This document shows, piece after piece, positions 54,801 to 62,459 of a stretch of DNA of 64,000 nt. The stretch is from Saprospiraceae bacterium. Its GTDB lineage: Bacteria > Bacteroidota > Bacteroidia > Chitinophagales > Saprospiraceae. Under the pieces are notes generated by a model that saw only the letters and a program-made list of their open reading frames with translations, was not told where the DNA came from and searched no databases. The stretch lies in the NCBI GenBank assembly GCA_028279185.1, contig JANQSS010000288.1, forward strand, positions 1 through 64,000, in the 5' to 3' direction. The position numbers and the translations under genes are program-made. Numbering within the stretch: the first letter of the stretch is position 1; every line of letters begins with the position of its first letter.

Positions 54801-55882
54801 GAAAAGACATCAGTTAGGTCTACCTCTTTCGGTGGTTCGTTATCATTTTCGAGTGAAATAGATAGTTTTTTATTGCTTACATTAAAATTCAAATAATCAA
54901 TTACCTGATCATCCGTATTCTGAAAACTATCAAGGGTGATAAATCCCCCGCCATTATCCAAATAGATTGTGTCATTGGATCGGCGTAATTTTTGGGGCGG
55001 TAACGGATCGTAATTATAGGGAAGGGATTTTAGGGTATTGTAAAACTGCTGAGCTACTGTATCAACCTGGAACCCCTTGAAGTGTAAATTGTCTTGTGCA
55101 TTTATTTCTTGCAAACCTATGTAGGCCGTAGATACCCATGTAAAAGAATCTCTCCTAAACAAAGGCAAGACTTCATTATTAAATTCGATCATTGCATCGT
55201 CGCCTTGACGAACTTCGTGGACAAGTGCTCCTAACACAGTCGGAGTTGATGGCGTGATATAGCCTCTGCCTAACATACTATCTCGAACTTGATACCACTT
55301 CTCATAATACTCGTCATTCTTTCCTTGCAGCGCATCATTCGCACCGTGGTGCCATAACCACATATCAAACTCTTTAATGCCTGACCTTTCGACTACATCT
55401 ACAACTTTGTCCCATTGAGCTCCATTAATCCATGAATTAATATTTAGCCCACCTGTGGCCGGACAGACGATTCGAATGACGGCATTTGGATTTTCTTGTC
55501 TAATTAATTTAGCTGTTTGATAAAATACATTGTTATGCGATTCACGACGCCAGCAAGGCATATTACTATTATTACCGAGGTTTGCTACTTCCCATTGGTC
55601 GTCGCAATGATCAAAAACAAATGATCTGTCGTCTGTTAAAGTATCGCCCCAATTTGAAGGAGTACCAACGCCATAGCTATCGCCATCACCTATTATATCG
55701 ATAGTGTCTTGTTGCAGGATTGAAAGCGGAACATATTCCTGTCTTCCAGCCGTATCTGTATAAGGTATATATCCTTTGCCCGGTGCTTTTTCTAATGTGT
55801 ATTTAATATTCTGCCTATTGTCGATTTGTGACAGGACAAAAAATGGCAAACAGAATAAAATTAGGGTGATTAAGTGTCTCAT
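48869..55882 (-). CDS. Giant tail fibre with N-terminal SGNH esterase and signal peptide
   Basis: 2337 aa. A Sec signal peptide (HLITLILFCLPFFVLSQ) is at 1-19, very unusual for a tail protein. Residues about 60-290 form an SGNH hydrolase: GDGDSYG at 65-71 (nucleophile Ser69), LGNNSN, HHGAND at 178-183, and DNLHFKG with Asp264/His267. The rest is beta-rich modular fibre with many LSISDGNSVTLP-like repeats, two duplicated blocks and a C-terminal receptor-end-like domain. It probably deacetylates a surface glycan and binds the host. It follows the 892-aa tail protein and is a late gene. Confidence 0.85.
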   Translation of the reverse strand: MRHLITLILFCLPFFVLSQIDNRQNIKYTLEKAPGKGYIPYTDTAGRQEYVPLSILQQDTIDIIGDGDSYGVGTPSNWGDTLTDDRSFVFDHCDDQWEVANLGNNSNMPCWRRESHNNVFYQTAKLIRQENPNAVIRIVCPATGGLNINSWINGAQWDKVVDVVERSGIKEFDMWLWHHGANDALQGKNDEYYEKWYQVRDSMLGRGYITPSTPTVLGALVHEVRQGDDAMIEFNNEVLPLFRRDSFTWVSTAYIGLQEINAQDNLHFKGFQVDTVAQQFYNTLKSLPYNYDPLPPQKLRRSNDTIYLDNGGGFITLDSFQNTDDQVIDYLNFNVSNKKLSISLENDNEPPKEVDLTDVFSFEIEDDNQIANQIHNNDTYILEGAGGIETQNSSGKTTISLNQSVLNNGIPIAVDETIVDTLTYTNPINFMEDDGSIEIQTEHDAGYRAVLFNVNWDANPDPNTDNQLLTRIDDTLFLEDGGSVILPSGSIQPQTFPDNLVPFGSDDTLKTDPNFKYNENHFSVGGVPSLKGKINVLNTDYAQSFSGFNIKNGISINNRINSLMNHGNNLSYGLIMQMHNDGTFDGGTAGGLLGGALLDVGFNSSSSGAINEIRPLEVRLRRKGGTYTNVTRLLIQDDGSSTITNDNFALRTETDGTVFHKESVGIGENARTPSAKLHVDGDIIIEDVTEANVLDDILVSDVASKRIYYRDLETFPFFSGEYDSLLNAPNLSLFVINSTFLDSLAAIRGDITIPIWKLNGNDAYYEGGFVGIEVDTPSTELHIGGPSAQITLGEVGPGLGGPHGINFIDHNNDSFGIHLWYRTGANDFSIEKLDGTKLLNALHDDQKVWVSQLQINESTVNNSATHFYVEGNDAVERREYSSLPFFSGDYNDLSNLPNLTTYVTQSTLDDSTTALRNDFPTFINTDTQSLSFVSPNLTISRGNTVDLSPLDTKLSEAEVDAYVANNGYLTAEVDGSVTNEIQALSKSVDSIKLSDGGFVILQDDDPTNELYDDQELRDSIAAHRTEIDNISINPTVSDNDWTVSGNYVYNNSDSIGIGTTSPSDLLQLSDVSNPAIRLQDASQAGSYARLINEGNDELQLNMYSTGANGAFVEINPIPDNISQTAGVRFFEKSITTGNRVINVFRGNGTNDIQHKINADGDSYMQRFSGGMTFGSNASPSTTVDIDGDLRIRTIDNDNTLTSFLVETANGTIKNRSYSSFDFFSGDYTDLDFTGTDGLSDGVDNVDDADNVIGNEFQDLSIIGNTLSISDGNSVTLPNTELNTADMAFLSLTHSTADNINSSATNNLLSWNTHVTNLFPTIYSHSTSSNPSRIPVEESGNYQFSGSIEFDAKTASVQRYAGSLKFRINGSTVLDNRFTGSYLRDASAQDESGIKFSIIIPLEEDDYVELLIDRESSLTGPVHIKENESTLDVLLLKTASVDIAGDGWGADTVAHDNTLTGKGTAADPLSAVNDGDWIVSNNYVYNIGDSVGINVANPDAPLHIKDDQNPAIRIQDGTQPSSYSEISEEGNDELLFVKQSSGANGAFMEFDPLPGNSSQTSGIRFFPGVNTSGSRVVNFFRGDGSTDIQHKINVSGDSYFHRYSGGLTIGSNATPITKLFVDGDFGINTVALDNSLDHILVRSGNGTIKYRTLSSLGIFSGKYTDLDFTGTTGLSDGVDDDTQDLSFNSSSDVLSLDNGGSVDLSPVALTQEEVQDFIGGMVSGNTETGINVLYDDPGNEFDFVVDPAAWSDITGKPTGFADNVDNVNDPDASPTNELQTLSVVGSDLTISSGNTVTLPAGSDNQTLSFDGTDEITISGGNTIDISGVDNVLTQEQVQDFIGSMVSGNTETNISVTYDDVGNEFDFIVSLIWAAITGMPAGFADGIDNVNDPDASPTNELQDLSYNATTNILTLSDGGGAIDISEVDTDDQILIWNSSTNQLTISGGNTVTLNPGGSDDHDWYEIGGTTPPNSINDNKYSLGKLSIGSSSSTQNAKLNISTSANEPGIELSQTGSGSNQNTIKFEGITDWYFGRIGANNNLKIGYGSTPSELLIMSANNRVGINVTPNAVLHLNREFSSAPADLRIDNFTSATANKTYSLFNVENNINNGLIHQIDWRYQTDSFPAHPSGTQTLSKDAVTFDMRRPYYDSTHVEFVIEVGEYKEATTFSPYGGYGGERMRFLSNGGLRLTEYGNSSDHPYQDNVGARDDHFDDVEGVLHVNKDGDVIPQHTLQLYDDAIKSTNTNSYTLIEGETYVELTSTAGVPILQLPADEDIWKGKIVIVKVVNDSEINLSPESGTTIDGRGTTLNYSGTADGIALTLIMNASGDWKIVGEFKGI
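50187..50761 (-). repeat. Duplicated modules in the tail fibre gene (about 366 bp apart)
   Basis: Blocks at about 50187-50394 and 50553-50761 share runs of near-identical DNA (the segment encoding VQDFIGSMVSGNTET and the one encoding NDPDASPTNELQ). This is in-frame duplication, enabling recombination that changes fibre length. Confidence 0.75.
50857..52730 (-). repeat. Two long paralogous fibre modules (about 575 bp each)
   Basis: The modules at about 50857-51432 and 52146-52730 encode similar proteins: NPAIRLQD/NPAIRIQD, GANGAF, QHKINADGDSY/QHKINVSGDSY, FSGGMTFGSN/YSGGLTIGSN and YTDLDFTGT. The order of motifs is the same, divergence is moderate, and the block between them holds a further fibre section. 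Confidence 0.8.
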
Positions 55883-55885
55883 TTT

Positions 55886-58564
55886 TTAATTAATAATTCG
55901 CCAGGTTAGTAATTCATCGGGCCTTATAGGTCTTGGAAAAGTCCACTTGCCATCGGCACCGGTTAAATCCATGTCGTAATGTGTTGGGTAATTCAGGACT
56001 CTTCCTGAAAGCCGTAATTCAACTTTCTTGTTTACATCTGCTTCTTCAAGTCCGTCCAGAAGTTTTAAGTCATAATTTGCAGGAATATGCTCGTTTTCAT
56101 CGTTTAGCGTAGCGGTTCCTGTGATTATCCTATCCAAGAAGTCCGGAACTGTCGGTGTCGGTCCACCTCCGGATGAAGATGATCCCGGTAGCGTAGCGGA
56201 AGATCCTTGTGCCTCAGATGTTTCGCCTATCGTTTCAAAATAATCTCCTGTAACTGCCCACTTACTTAATTGCATAAATGAACCGCGCTGCTCATTCATT
56301 ACGGTGCTATAGTTCATTCTCATAGCCATGTATCGAAGTGTGTCAATAAGGACTATTAGTTTCGGCGAACTCATTACAGTCGCACCATTGTATTCCTTAA
56401 TTCGATTGGTACGCAAGCTGGCATAAAACCGCGTGAGAAATTCCTGAAATGGAGCCGTTGTTGTCCCATCACTGAACTCAGCGACATCTTGTAATTCGGG
56501 AAAATCTATTTTTAATTTGCCCGGATCTTGTTCTAAGGTGGTGCGATCAGAAAATAGTATTGGTATTGGTTTGGATTTACTCGATCCACTTGATACAATA
56601 GATGTACGCACAGTTTCCTCAATAATGTTATCTGCTTCGTCTGTATTTAAAAACTGGAAATCTGTCCATTCATAATTCAGGGCGAGTACGGTGTCCGTTA
56701 TATCACCATTTGAATCTTTGTGATAAGTCGTATTATATTCTATTTCAAATTCGAGCTCGCCGCTGTCCGGAGGTGCGTCAAATACATCATCGGGACCATC
56801 TTGTTGACCTATGACTATTAAATCAATTGGAGGTGTAGCAGCCCAACTGACGAACGGAAACATCAAGGTGTTAATTTGTTGGTTCGTTTCCCATGTCGTA
56901 TCTATGAATGTTGTGCCCGGATATCTAACAGTAAAGTAATCTGTGAAGTGCGTCAATTGGTCGAATTTCATCCAATTGTCGCCAATTTTAAATCTCACAG
57001 TAAATGTGTGGGACATGCGACCCGTAAATCCGACATACGGCAAAGGATTATTGTAAACTCTAAGTGCGCAGACCCATTTTACGGTCTTACCTGACTTCAC
57101 ATAATTGTTTGTGTAAAAGGTACCGTCGGAGTTGGGAAATACGTTCCAAGCATCAAACAGAAAATTAGGCGTATTCCACCGTCGAAATGACAATGACAAT
57201 TCTCGTATTGATGGTAAATACGAAAAATTACCTCCAGCTAATCGTTTTGGTTCGGTTTGAACTTCGCTGTAGGTCGAACTTGTATTGGCGTCTACGTCCG
57301 GTCCGTAGTCTATTTGTACACCGGTATTATTAATTAAGCAATCGTATTGAATAAATTGGTATCGCCCTTGATAGTAAGTAATAAGTGCCCCAAGACTAAC
57401 ACAAATTGCATTTAAGCAATCATAGCAACTCAATGTTTTAACCGGATAGGTACTATAGTCCGTTATGAATGCATTGAATGGAAGATTTAAATAGGTTAAT
57501 ATCGATATAGTATTCGGGCGCGTAGTTTCATTCCAAGTAGTAATCGTTCTTAAATACTTCCGTTGGCCAGCATCGTATTCATTTTGGAGGTCTGTCGCGT
57601 GTAAAAGGTTTCTTACGTGGTTGATTGCTTTATCGTACACATTTTTCAAAGCATATTTTGATGCGCGAATAAAATTGTAGAAAGAAGAGCCTTTTTCAAA
57701 TGTCAAAAAATGCCAGTCATCCTGCCATTCAATTAAATATTTAATGATTTCGGTATCAAGTGCATCCACATCTTCTACTGATACATTCAGGACTTGGCGT
57801 TGTGTTACACCATCATCGCGGAATGTTATTTTTTCTTCTGCAAGAATAGTTTCCCCTCCGCCGGAATCAACCTTTATGATCTTACCCGTGACGTCTTCGA
57901 AATCGTTATTAGGTCTTGCATGAACAATTAGAGAAATAGACCAATCAGCCGTTACCCCTCCGGAAATATATTCACCAGTGACGGGATCAAAGCGATTTCC
58001 TGGGTCTTCCCGCTCTAAATCAAATAAAGTTGATGAGCTACCGGATCCAGGACCAGTTTGCGTAACATCAGCACTTATTTCAGCTTTCAGTTTGTGATCG
58101 TTGATCTGAAAGAAATAATCCCTGGCCTGTGTGTCGATGTATGGTATTTCTTTGAGTAGGGCCAGACCATCAACTGCCTTAATTTTCACATCAATTCCTA
58201 CGGCGATATCTTGGTCTTGGATCTGCGCGAGGTCAGGAATTATTTTGCCGATATACTCTGTGTCATTGGTTTCTCGATCGAGTATTTTTAATATTAATCC
58301 GGATTCGGAAATCGTACCAAGCCCTTCGAAGAACGAGAGTGCCGTAGTTGTGGTAATTATGTAGGTTACTTCTGCATGTGTGGGAATTATTCCTTGCGGA
58401 AAATCCTTTGCCTTGGCTTCCGACTTGAAATTGCCACCCACTGCCTCGCATTTTATTTCTTCATCTGCACCAGAAAAGCCCTCCTCATGTATTTCGATAA
58501 GGTATTTTTTCGTGCTGCCATCGGCCGATAATTTACCGTCATATTCACTCCAAAGCCTTCTCAT
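55886..58564 (-). CDS. Phage tail protein, baseplate/hub-like
   Basis: 892 aa in the position of a tail-tip or central-hub protein, just after the tape measure. No classical domain is visible; the N-terminal half has DIKVKAVDGLALLKEIPY-like turns (shown in part) and a low-complexity Gly/Ser linker near residue 785-800. The C-terminus is short and beta-rich. The stop lies 4 bp before the fibre start and the ATG overlaps the tape measure stop (TAATG). The role is inferred from gene order. Confidence 0.68.
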   Translation of the reverse strand: MRRLWSEYDGKLSADGSTKKYLIEIHEEGFSGADEEIKCEAVGGNFKSEAKAKDFPQGIIPTHAEVTYIITTTTALSFFEGLGTISESGLILKILDRETNDTEYIGKIIPDLAQIQDQDIAVGIDVKIKAVDGLALLKEIPYIDTQARDYFFQINDHKLKAEISADVTQTGPGSGSSSTLFDLEREDPGNRFDPVTGEYISGGVTADWSISLIVHARPNNDFEDVTGKIIKVDSGGGETILAEEKITFRDDGVTQRQVLNVSVEDVDALDTEIIKYLIEWQDDWHFLTFEKGSSFYNFIRASKYALKNVYDKAINHVRNLLHATDLQNEYDAGQRKYLRTITTWNETTRPNTISILTYLNLPFNAFITDYSTYPVKTLSCYDCLNAICVSLGALITYYQGRYQFIQYDCLINNTGVQIDYGPDVDANTSSTYSEVQTEPKRLAGGNFSYLPSIRELSLSFRRWNTPNFLFDAWNVFPNSDGTFYTNNYVKSGKTVKWVCALRVYNNPLPYVGFTGRMSHTFTVRFKIGDNWMKFDQLTHFTDYFTVRYPGTTFIDTTWETNQQINTLMFPFVSWAATPPIDLIVIGQQDGPDDVFDAPPDSGELEFEIEYNTTYHKDSNGDITDTVLALNYEWTDFQFLNTDEADNIIEETVRTSIVSSGSSKSKPIPILFSDRTTLEQDPGKLKIDFPELQDVAEFSDGTTTAPFQEFLTRFYASLRTNRIKEYNGATVMSSPKLIVLIDTLRYMAMRMNYSTVMNEQRGSFMQLSKWAVTGDYFETIGETSEAQGSSATLPGSSSSGGGPTPTVPDFLDRIITGTATLNDENEHIPANYDLKLLDGLEEADVNKKVELRLSGRVLNYPTHYDMDLTGADGKWTFPRPIRPDELLTWRIIN

Positions 58565-60723
58565 TATGAATATCGGTTTTGGTCGATTTGCGCGTATTCG
58601 ATAACGCCAAGCAATTGAGGCCCTTGACCGATTAATTGTCCAGTAACCTTAATCTCCGATAATGAGACAGCTGGGTTAATCATAGATTTTAGCTTGTTCA
58701 AAGGCGCAATCACCTCGGGATTTCCGGACCGAGCACCAGGATTATCACCGACAACGGCTAATGTCGGCCCAAATGCTAAACCACCCTCTGCAAGCTTTGG
58801 TATGGAATTTCTAAATGCTTGTGATGCAGCCACCAGTGCGACCCCAGCGGCGATTGCAACATATGGGTTATTTGTGAATTTAATTGCCTTCTGCGCTGCG
58901 AGCATGGTTACACCAAGTTTAATTGCAGCCTTGCCCACCAACTCCATAACGCTTATTAATGGGCTTGTTATTTGAGCAACAATACTGCTACTCGATGCAA
59001 CCCCTGTAGCCAGATCGCCAACCATTTTTCCAATATTTTCTCCCATTGCGGCGGCTGTGTTCTCTAAACCATTTTGGACAGTGGTTTTGAACTCTTCGAT
59101 GGCGTCCTGTATTTTCTTAATTCTCGCAAGCGTCTTTTCGGTCATATTATCGACATTTGCTGAAAATGTCATGAATCCACTGCTATCCTTGAGCGCCTTT
59201 TGGACCTTAGTAATATTTTTAATTAATGGAGTTATTGCTTCTTCTCTTAACCAAGGCCCACCGCCCACGCCAAATCCGAAATTTCTATTATTAGATGGCA
59301 ATGATTGCGCTACTTGTTTAGAACTGGAACTACTTATTGATGGATCGGGACCATCTTCGGGCACGAACTTGACGGGGACTTTTACAGGAGGCACTTCAAT
59401 ATCCACGGCTTTAATCGTGTCCTCGACTTCGGATTTGTAACTTTCTTCCAGTGATTCCTTCACCCCGTCCAAGAAAGAGTCGCCTAATCTTCGACCCTGC
59501 GTAAGTGCTACAGTGACCGGATTCGATTCAACTAATCCTTGTCCGAATAATTTTAAACCCTGTTTCCATTCACCTTCACCAAATGCTTTAAAAGCCCCGA
59601 CGAATTTCCCGATTGATTCTTTTAATATTTTTAAGAATTCGACCGCCATCGATGCCAGGCCATCAAGTATTGCTCTAAATTTCGCGGACTTTTTATATCC
59701 GAGAACTATTGCGCCGATTAATAAAGAAATGCCAGTTATCACCGCTCCGATTGGATTGGCCCGCATGACTAAATTCAAAGCTTTAAATATGCCTTTGAAT
59801 TTTATGACACCTACACCAAGAAATTTAACCGCTGTTGTGAGGGTACTTACCATTTTAAACATTCGCCCACCTACTGCCAAACCACCGCCAATGATTGTTA
59901 TCCACTTCCCAACTGTGAGAATGTTTTTCTTTGTTTTATCGTCGAGGTTAGCGATTTTATCAGCCCAAAACTTTAGTTTTTCAGCCATTTCTGCAACCAT
60001 TGGCAGCGCTATTTCTCCAATAGTTTCTCCTATATCGAAAATTGAATTTTTGAGTTGTTTAATTGGACCAAGACCTGCTTTTGCTGCCGCTTCTGCACTA
60101 CCTCCAAATTGGTTTTCGAGTTCTTTTAATATTATCGTTTGGGCTTCAGCCGTTTTTCCCGTTTCGACTAACGACTTTATCATAGCCTTTTGATCTTCAG
60201 AAAATTGAATACCGGATCTGGACATAGCAGAAATCCCCTTTATTGGATCATTTAATGCCTTTCCCAGCTGAATTGTGGACGATTTTAGATCTACTCCCAG
60301 ACGAGTAGATAAATTAAGTGCCTGGACTTGTGCTTCTTTAAATTGTTCGCCGGCAACATTGGTAAATGTGAGTAATTGCGATGTGACGCCGGATAAAATA
60401 TCTTCATCACCAAATTTTGTTAGGCCTTGTAAATCGGAGGCCATTTTCTGAAGCTGTTCGGAAGTAAATCCTGCTGTACCGCCTGTAGATTTAATACCGG
60501 CTTCAACTTGCGCAATTGCTTGAGCTTGTTTATCAAATAAATGAAGTGAGCCGGCAACTAATCCGATAAATGGAGCTCCAAAATTCCGCGTAATCGAATC
60601 ACCAATCTTCGACATGTTACGCGACATGCGATTCATTCGGCGTTCAACCCTTCCCATAGCACGCTTGAAGCCGTTGATGTCACCACCAATCTTAACATTA
60701 AGTTCCTTCAGTGTTCGCCCCAC
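58564..60723 (-). CDS. Tape measure protein
   Basis: 719 aa starting with GTG at 60723. An N-terminal coiled coil (MGRVERRMNRMSRNMSKIGD), then the TMP core (PhageMin_Tail-like: FGDEDILSGVTSQLLTFTNV, STRLGVDLKSSTIQLGKAL), hydrophobic helices around 255-350 (ILTVGKWITIIGGGLAVGG), an Ala/Gly-rich C-terminal half. By the known relation of about 0.15 nm per residue it would set a tail of about 100 nm. It overlaps the T reading frame by 26 bp. Confidence 0.9.
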   Translation of the reverse strand: MGRTLKELNVKIGGDINGFKRAMGRVERRMNRMSRNMSKIGDSITRNFGAPFIGLVAGSLHLFDKQAQAIAQVEAGIKSTGGTAGFTSEQLQKMASDLQGLTKFGDEDILSGVTSQLLTFTNVAGEQFKEAQVQALNLSTRLGVDLKSSTIQLGKALNDPIKGISAMSRSGIQFSEDQKAMIKSLVETGKTAEAQTIILKELENQFGGSAEAAAKAGLGPIKQLKNSIFDIGETIGEIALPMVAEMAEKLKFWADKIANLDDKTKKNILTVGKWITIIGGGLAVGGRMFKMVSTLTTAVKFLGVGVIKFKGIFKALNLVMRANPIGAVITGISLLIGAIVLGYKKSAKFRAILDGLASMAVEFLKILKESIGKFVGAFKAFGEGEWKQGLKLFGQGLVESNPVTVALTQGRRLGDSFLDGVKESLEESYKSEVEDTIKAVDIEVPPVKVPVKFVPEDGPDPSISSSSSKQVAQSLPSNNRNFGFGVGGGPWLREEAITPLIKNITKVQKALKDSSGFMTFSANVDNMTEKTLARIKKIQDAIEEFKTTVQNGLENTAAAMGENIGKMVGDLATGVASSSSIVAQITSPLISVMELVGKAAIKLGVTMLAAQKAIKFTNNPYVAIAAGVALVAASQAFRNSIPKLAEGGLAFGPTLAVVGDNPGARSGNPEVIAPLNKLKSMINPAVSLSEIKVTGQLIGQGPQLLGVIEYAQIDQNRYS

Positions 60724-61060
60724 GTGCTCTCTTTTTTTGTGTGCTCAATCCGTGCAACCGCCTTGCTCGTTCTCGTATGGTCTCGAAATCAATCTGTTTG
60801 ATTTTATCCCATTCGAAGCTTAGTAAATCCGTAATACGCATACCTCTTTTTGCGTAGGGTGAAACGCAAGTGAAGGCAATAAATCGAGCCTGTTCCCAAG
60901 ACTCCTGCATTCGAACTTTTTCCTGGTCACTGTATACCGAAATGACATTGTCTAACTCGCGCAACGTCATAACCCAAAAGTCTTTCGGTCTACCTTTTAT
61001 CACTCCGACATACAGAGCAAATAAATCGTCAATGGTTATTGGTGACTCATCTGTATCTAT
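60698..61060 (-). CDS. Tail assembly chaperone T extension, made by -1 frameshift (G-T)
   Basis: A 120-codon frame without an ATG in its upstream part: it is open from the A9 tract at 61060 to the stop at 60698 and encodes IDTDESPITIDDLFALY then VIKGRPKDFWVMTLREL. Fused to the 101-aa G protein it gives a product of about 221 aa, as with lambda gpGT. A GTG at 61003 could give a short 101-aa form but lacks a good start context. It overlaps the tape measure start. Confidence 0.82.
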   Translation of the reverse strand: MDTDESPITIDDLFALYVGVIKGRPKDFWVMTLRELDNVISVYSDQEKVRMQESWEQARFIAFTCVSPYAKRGMRITDLLSFEWDKIKQIDFETIRERARRLHGLSTQKKRARGANTEGT

Positions 61061-61362
61061 TTTTTTTTATCGGATTTATCTTTAGGAAGACTTTCGATCA
61101 TCAAACCAACCGCTTCTTCCAATTCTTTTTCATTGTCATCAAAGTAATCGGAAAGGTCTTCCCAACTTTCCCAAGGCAATTCCTTTTTTGATTTCCGACT
61201 ACCCTCGACCAGTGCACAATGAATTAATTGAATGGGACCATAGTCTATGGCCTCGACCAATTTACTCATTGGCATTTTCATTAATTGACAAAATTTGGAA
61301 AGGCAGGCCATTCCGAAATTAATGTCATACTTCTTTCCGTTTAATTGTATTCGTTCTCGCAT
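61057..61362 (-). CDS. Tail assembly chaperone G
   Basis: 101 aa, starting MRERIQLNGKKYDI, acidic C-terminal half (DDNEKELEEAV) and ending KDKSDKKK then TAG. It sits between the tail tube and the tape measure, the position of gpG in siphoviruses, where it coats the tape measure during tail assembly. The stop is set right after a slippery run of nine A. Confidence 0.84.
   Translation of the reverse strand: MRERIQLNGKKYDINFGMACLSKFCQLMKMPMSKLVEAIDYGPIQLIHCALVEGSRKSKKELPWESWEDLSDYFDDNEKELEEAVGLMIESLPKDKSDKKK
61060..61068 (-). other. Programmed -1 ribosomal frameshift site (A9)
   Basis: Nine A residues on the coding strand give an in-frame A AAA AAA heptamer (X XXY YYZ form) directly before the G stop TAG. 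Slipping back one base reads ATA GAT ACA... into the T frame. No pseudoknot was modelled. Confidence 0.82.
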
Positions 61363-61375
61363 GTGAAATATATTT

Positions 61376-61789
61376 TTATGTTACAGTTCCAACCGTATAG
61401 CTTCCTTTTCCTGTAAAGTCAGCTTGATACGTGGCATTTTCGCCTTTATTTGGGCCTTCAAGCGTTACATTAGAGATAATTCCATCGCCTTCGATGTATT
61501 GATCACCAATAACAGAACTACCCCAGCGGAGGGTCATTTCTGGATCATCCTTGAGGGCAATTACTAAATCCATACCACCATTGACGGCATCGTAACTAAA
61601 AAGGCCGTTTATTGACATAGACCAATCCTTTAGCCCGGATAAGGCATCTTTGAAAGAGTCTGAATCCTTGCACACAATTTCTCGTGTTCCATTGTTCGCC
61701 GTGAAGGTCACTGAAGTAGCGCAGGCAACAATATTTCCATCTGTTGAAAGGGTTAAAACTTCCCCATCAACTACTCCTGTAGTAGGCAT
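61376..61789 (-). CDS. Major tail tube protein
   Basis: 137 aa, the size and beta-rich character of small TP901-1-type tail tube proteins (GTREIVCKDSDSFKDALSGL, LKDWSMSINGLFSYDA, ENATYQADFTGKGSYTV). It precedes the G/GT genes in canonical order and ends 14 bp before the G start. Confidence 0.86.
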   Translation of the reverse strand: MPTTGVVDGEVLTLSTDGNIVACATSVTFTANNGTREIVCKDSDSFKDALSGLKDWSMSINGLFSYDAVNGGMDLVIALKDDPEMTLRWGSSVIGDQYIEGDGIISNVTLEGPNKGENATYQADFTGKGSYTVGTVT

Positions 61790-61836
61790 GTGTTCTTAAT
61801 TTTAGGTGTTATCAATTAAAGTCGAATTACCTCGAC

Positions 61837-62067
61837 TTATTTATTTTTTCCTTTGTTTTCAGCCGCCGCCTTTTTCATTTCGGCGATTACCTTTTTTCGA
61901 AGAGACTCATTCCACTCTTCTTCGGTGTATATTTCAGTCTCGGCTTTATTAGCTTTGTTAATCTCAAGAGCTCGTTCTTTTCTGAACCTCGAAATTCTGC
62001 CCTGGGGAATGGTTTTTTCTCGTTTCCCCATTTTTATTTTGATTTCCTTAAATGTTGCAAGTCTCAT
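61837..62067 (-). CDS. Phage hypothetical protein, charged
   Basis: 76 aa, Lys/Glu-rich helical protein (MRLATFKEIKIKMGKREK, KKVIAEMKKAAAENKGK). Its position between the tail completion and tube genes is not a usual structural slot; no family recognised. Confidence 0.5.
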   Translation of the reverse strand: MRLATFKEIKIKMGKREKTIPQGRISRFRKERALEINKANKAETEIYTEEEWNESLRKKVIAEMKKAAAENKGKNK

Positions 62068-62459
62068 TATGTGTTAACTTTTATTAGGTACGTATCTGAT
62101 ACTAAAAATTCATCCCACCCTTCAATAAAACCTTCTCTCATGGCCTCAAAATCGATTACTTGTATCGTATTTCCGGCTATTTCCTGATTCGCAAAATTTC
62201 CGTCGAGGTGATTGCGTATTATTTCCGACATTTCATGCGCACCGTCGTAATTATCGTGTGCGCAATGCATAGTCACCTGATAATTATACTGGCAAACATC
62301 CTCGGGCTTCGCATTCGTTGGTGTCATCGATAGTTGCCAAACCACATATGGTTTTTCAGTTGACTGACCGGCAATTAGAGGGTATTTTTTATCGCCAACA
62401 ACATTCGTCAAGTCTGTCGATGCATCCAACAATGCTTTCACTGTTTCACTAAACGGCAC
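62067..62459 (-). CDS. Phage tail completion-like protein, DUF3168
   Basis: 130 aa. The pattern TPTNAKPEDVCQYNYQVTMH, then MSEIIRNHLDG and a C-terminal strand (DEFLVSDTYLIKVN) fits the DUF3168/tail-completion family. Overlaps the upstream HK97-gp10-like gene by 11 bp. Confidence 0.78.
   Translation of the reverse strand: MPFSETVKALLDASTDLTNVVGDKKYPLIAGQSTEKPYVVWQLSMTPTNAKPEDVCQYNYQVTMHCAHDNYDGAHEMSEIIRNHLDGNFANQEIAGNTIQVIDFEAMREGFIEGWDEFLVSDTYLIKVNT

Noticed and set aside
59513..60193. 226-aa open frame antisense to the tape measure gene
   Set aside because: Composition follows the coding strand's Ala/Gly codons in reverse; no domain, and the strand opposite has a full tape measure protein.
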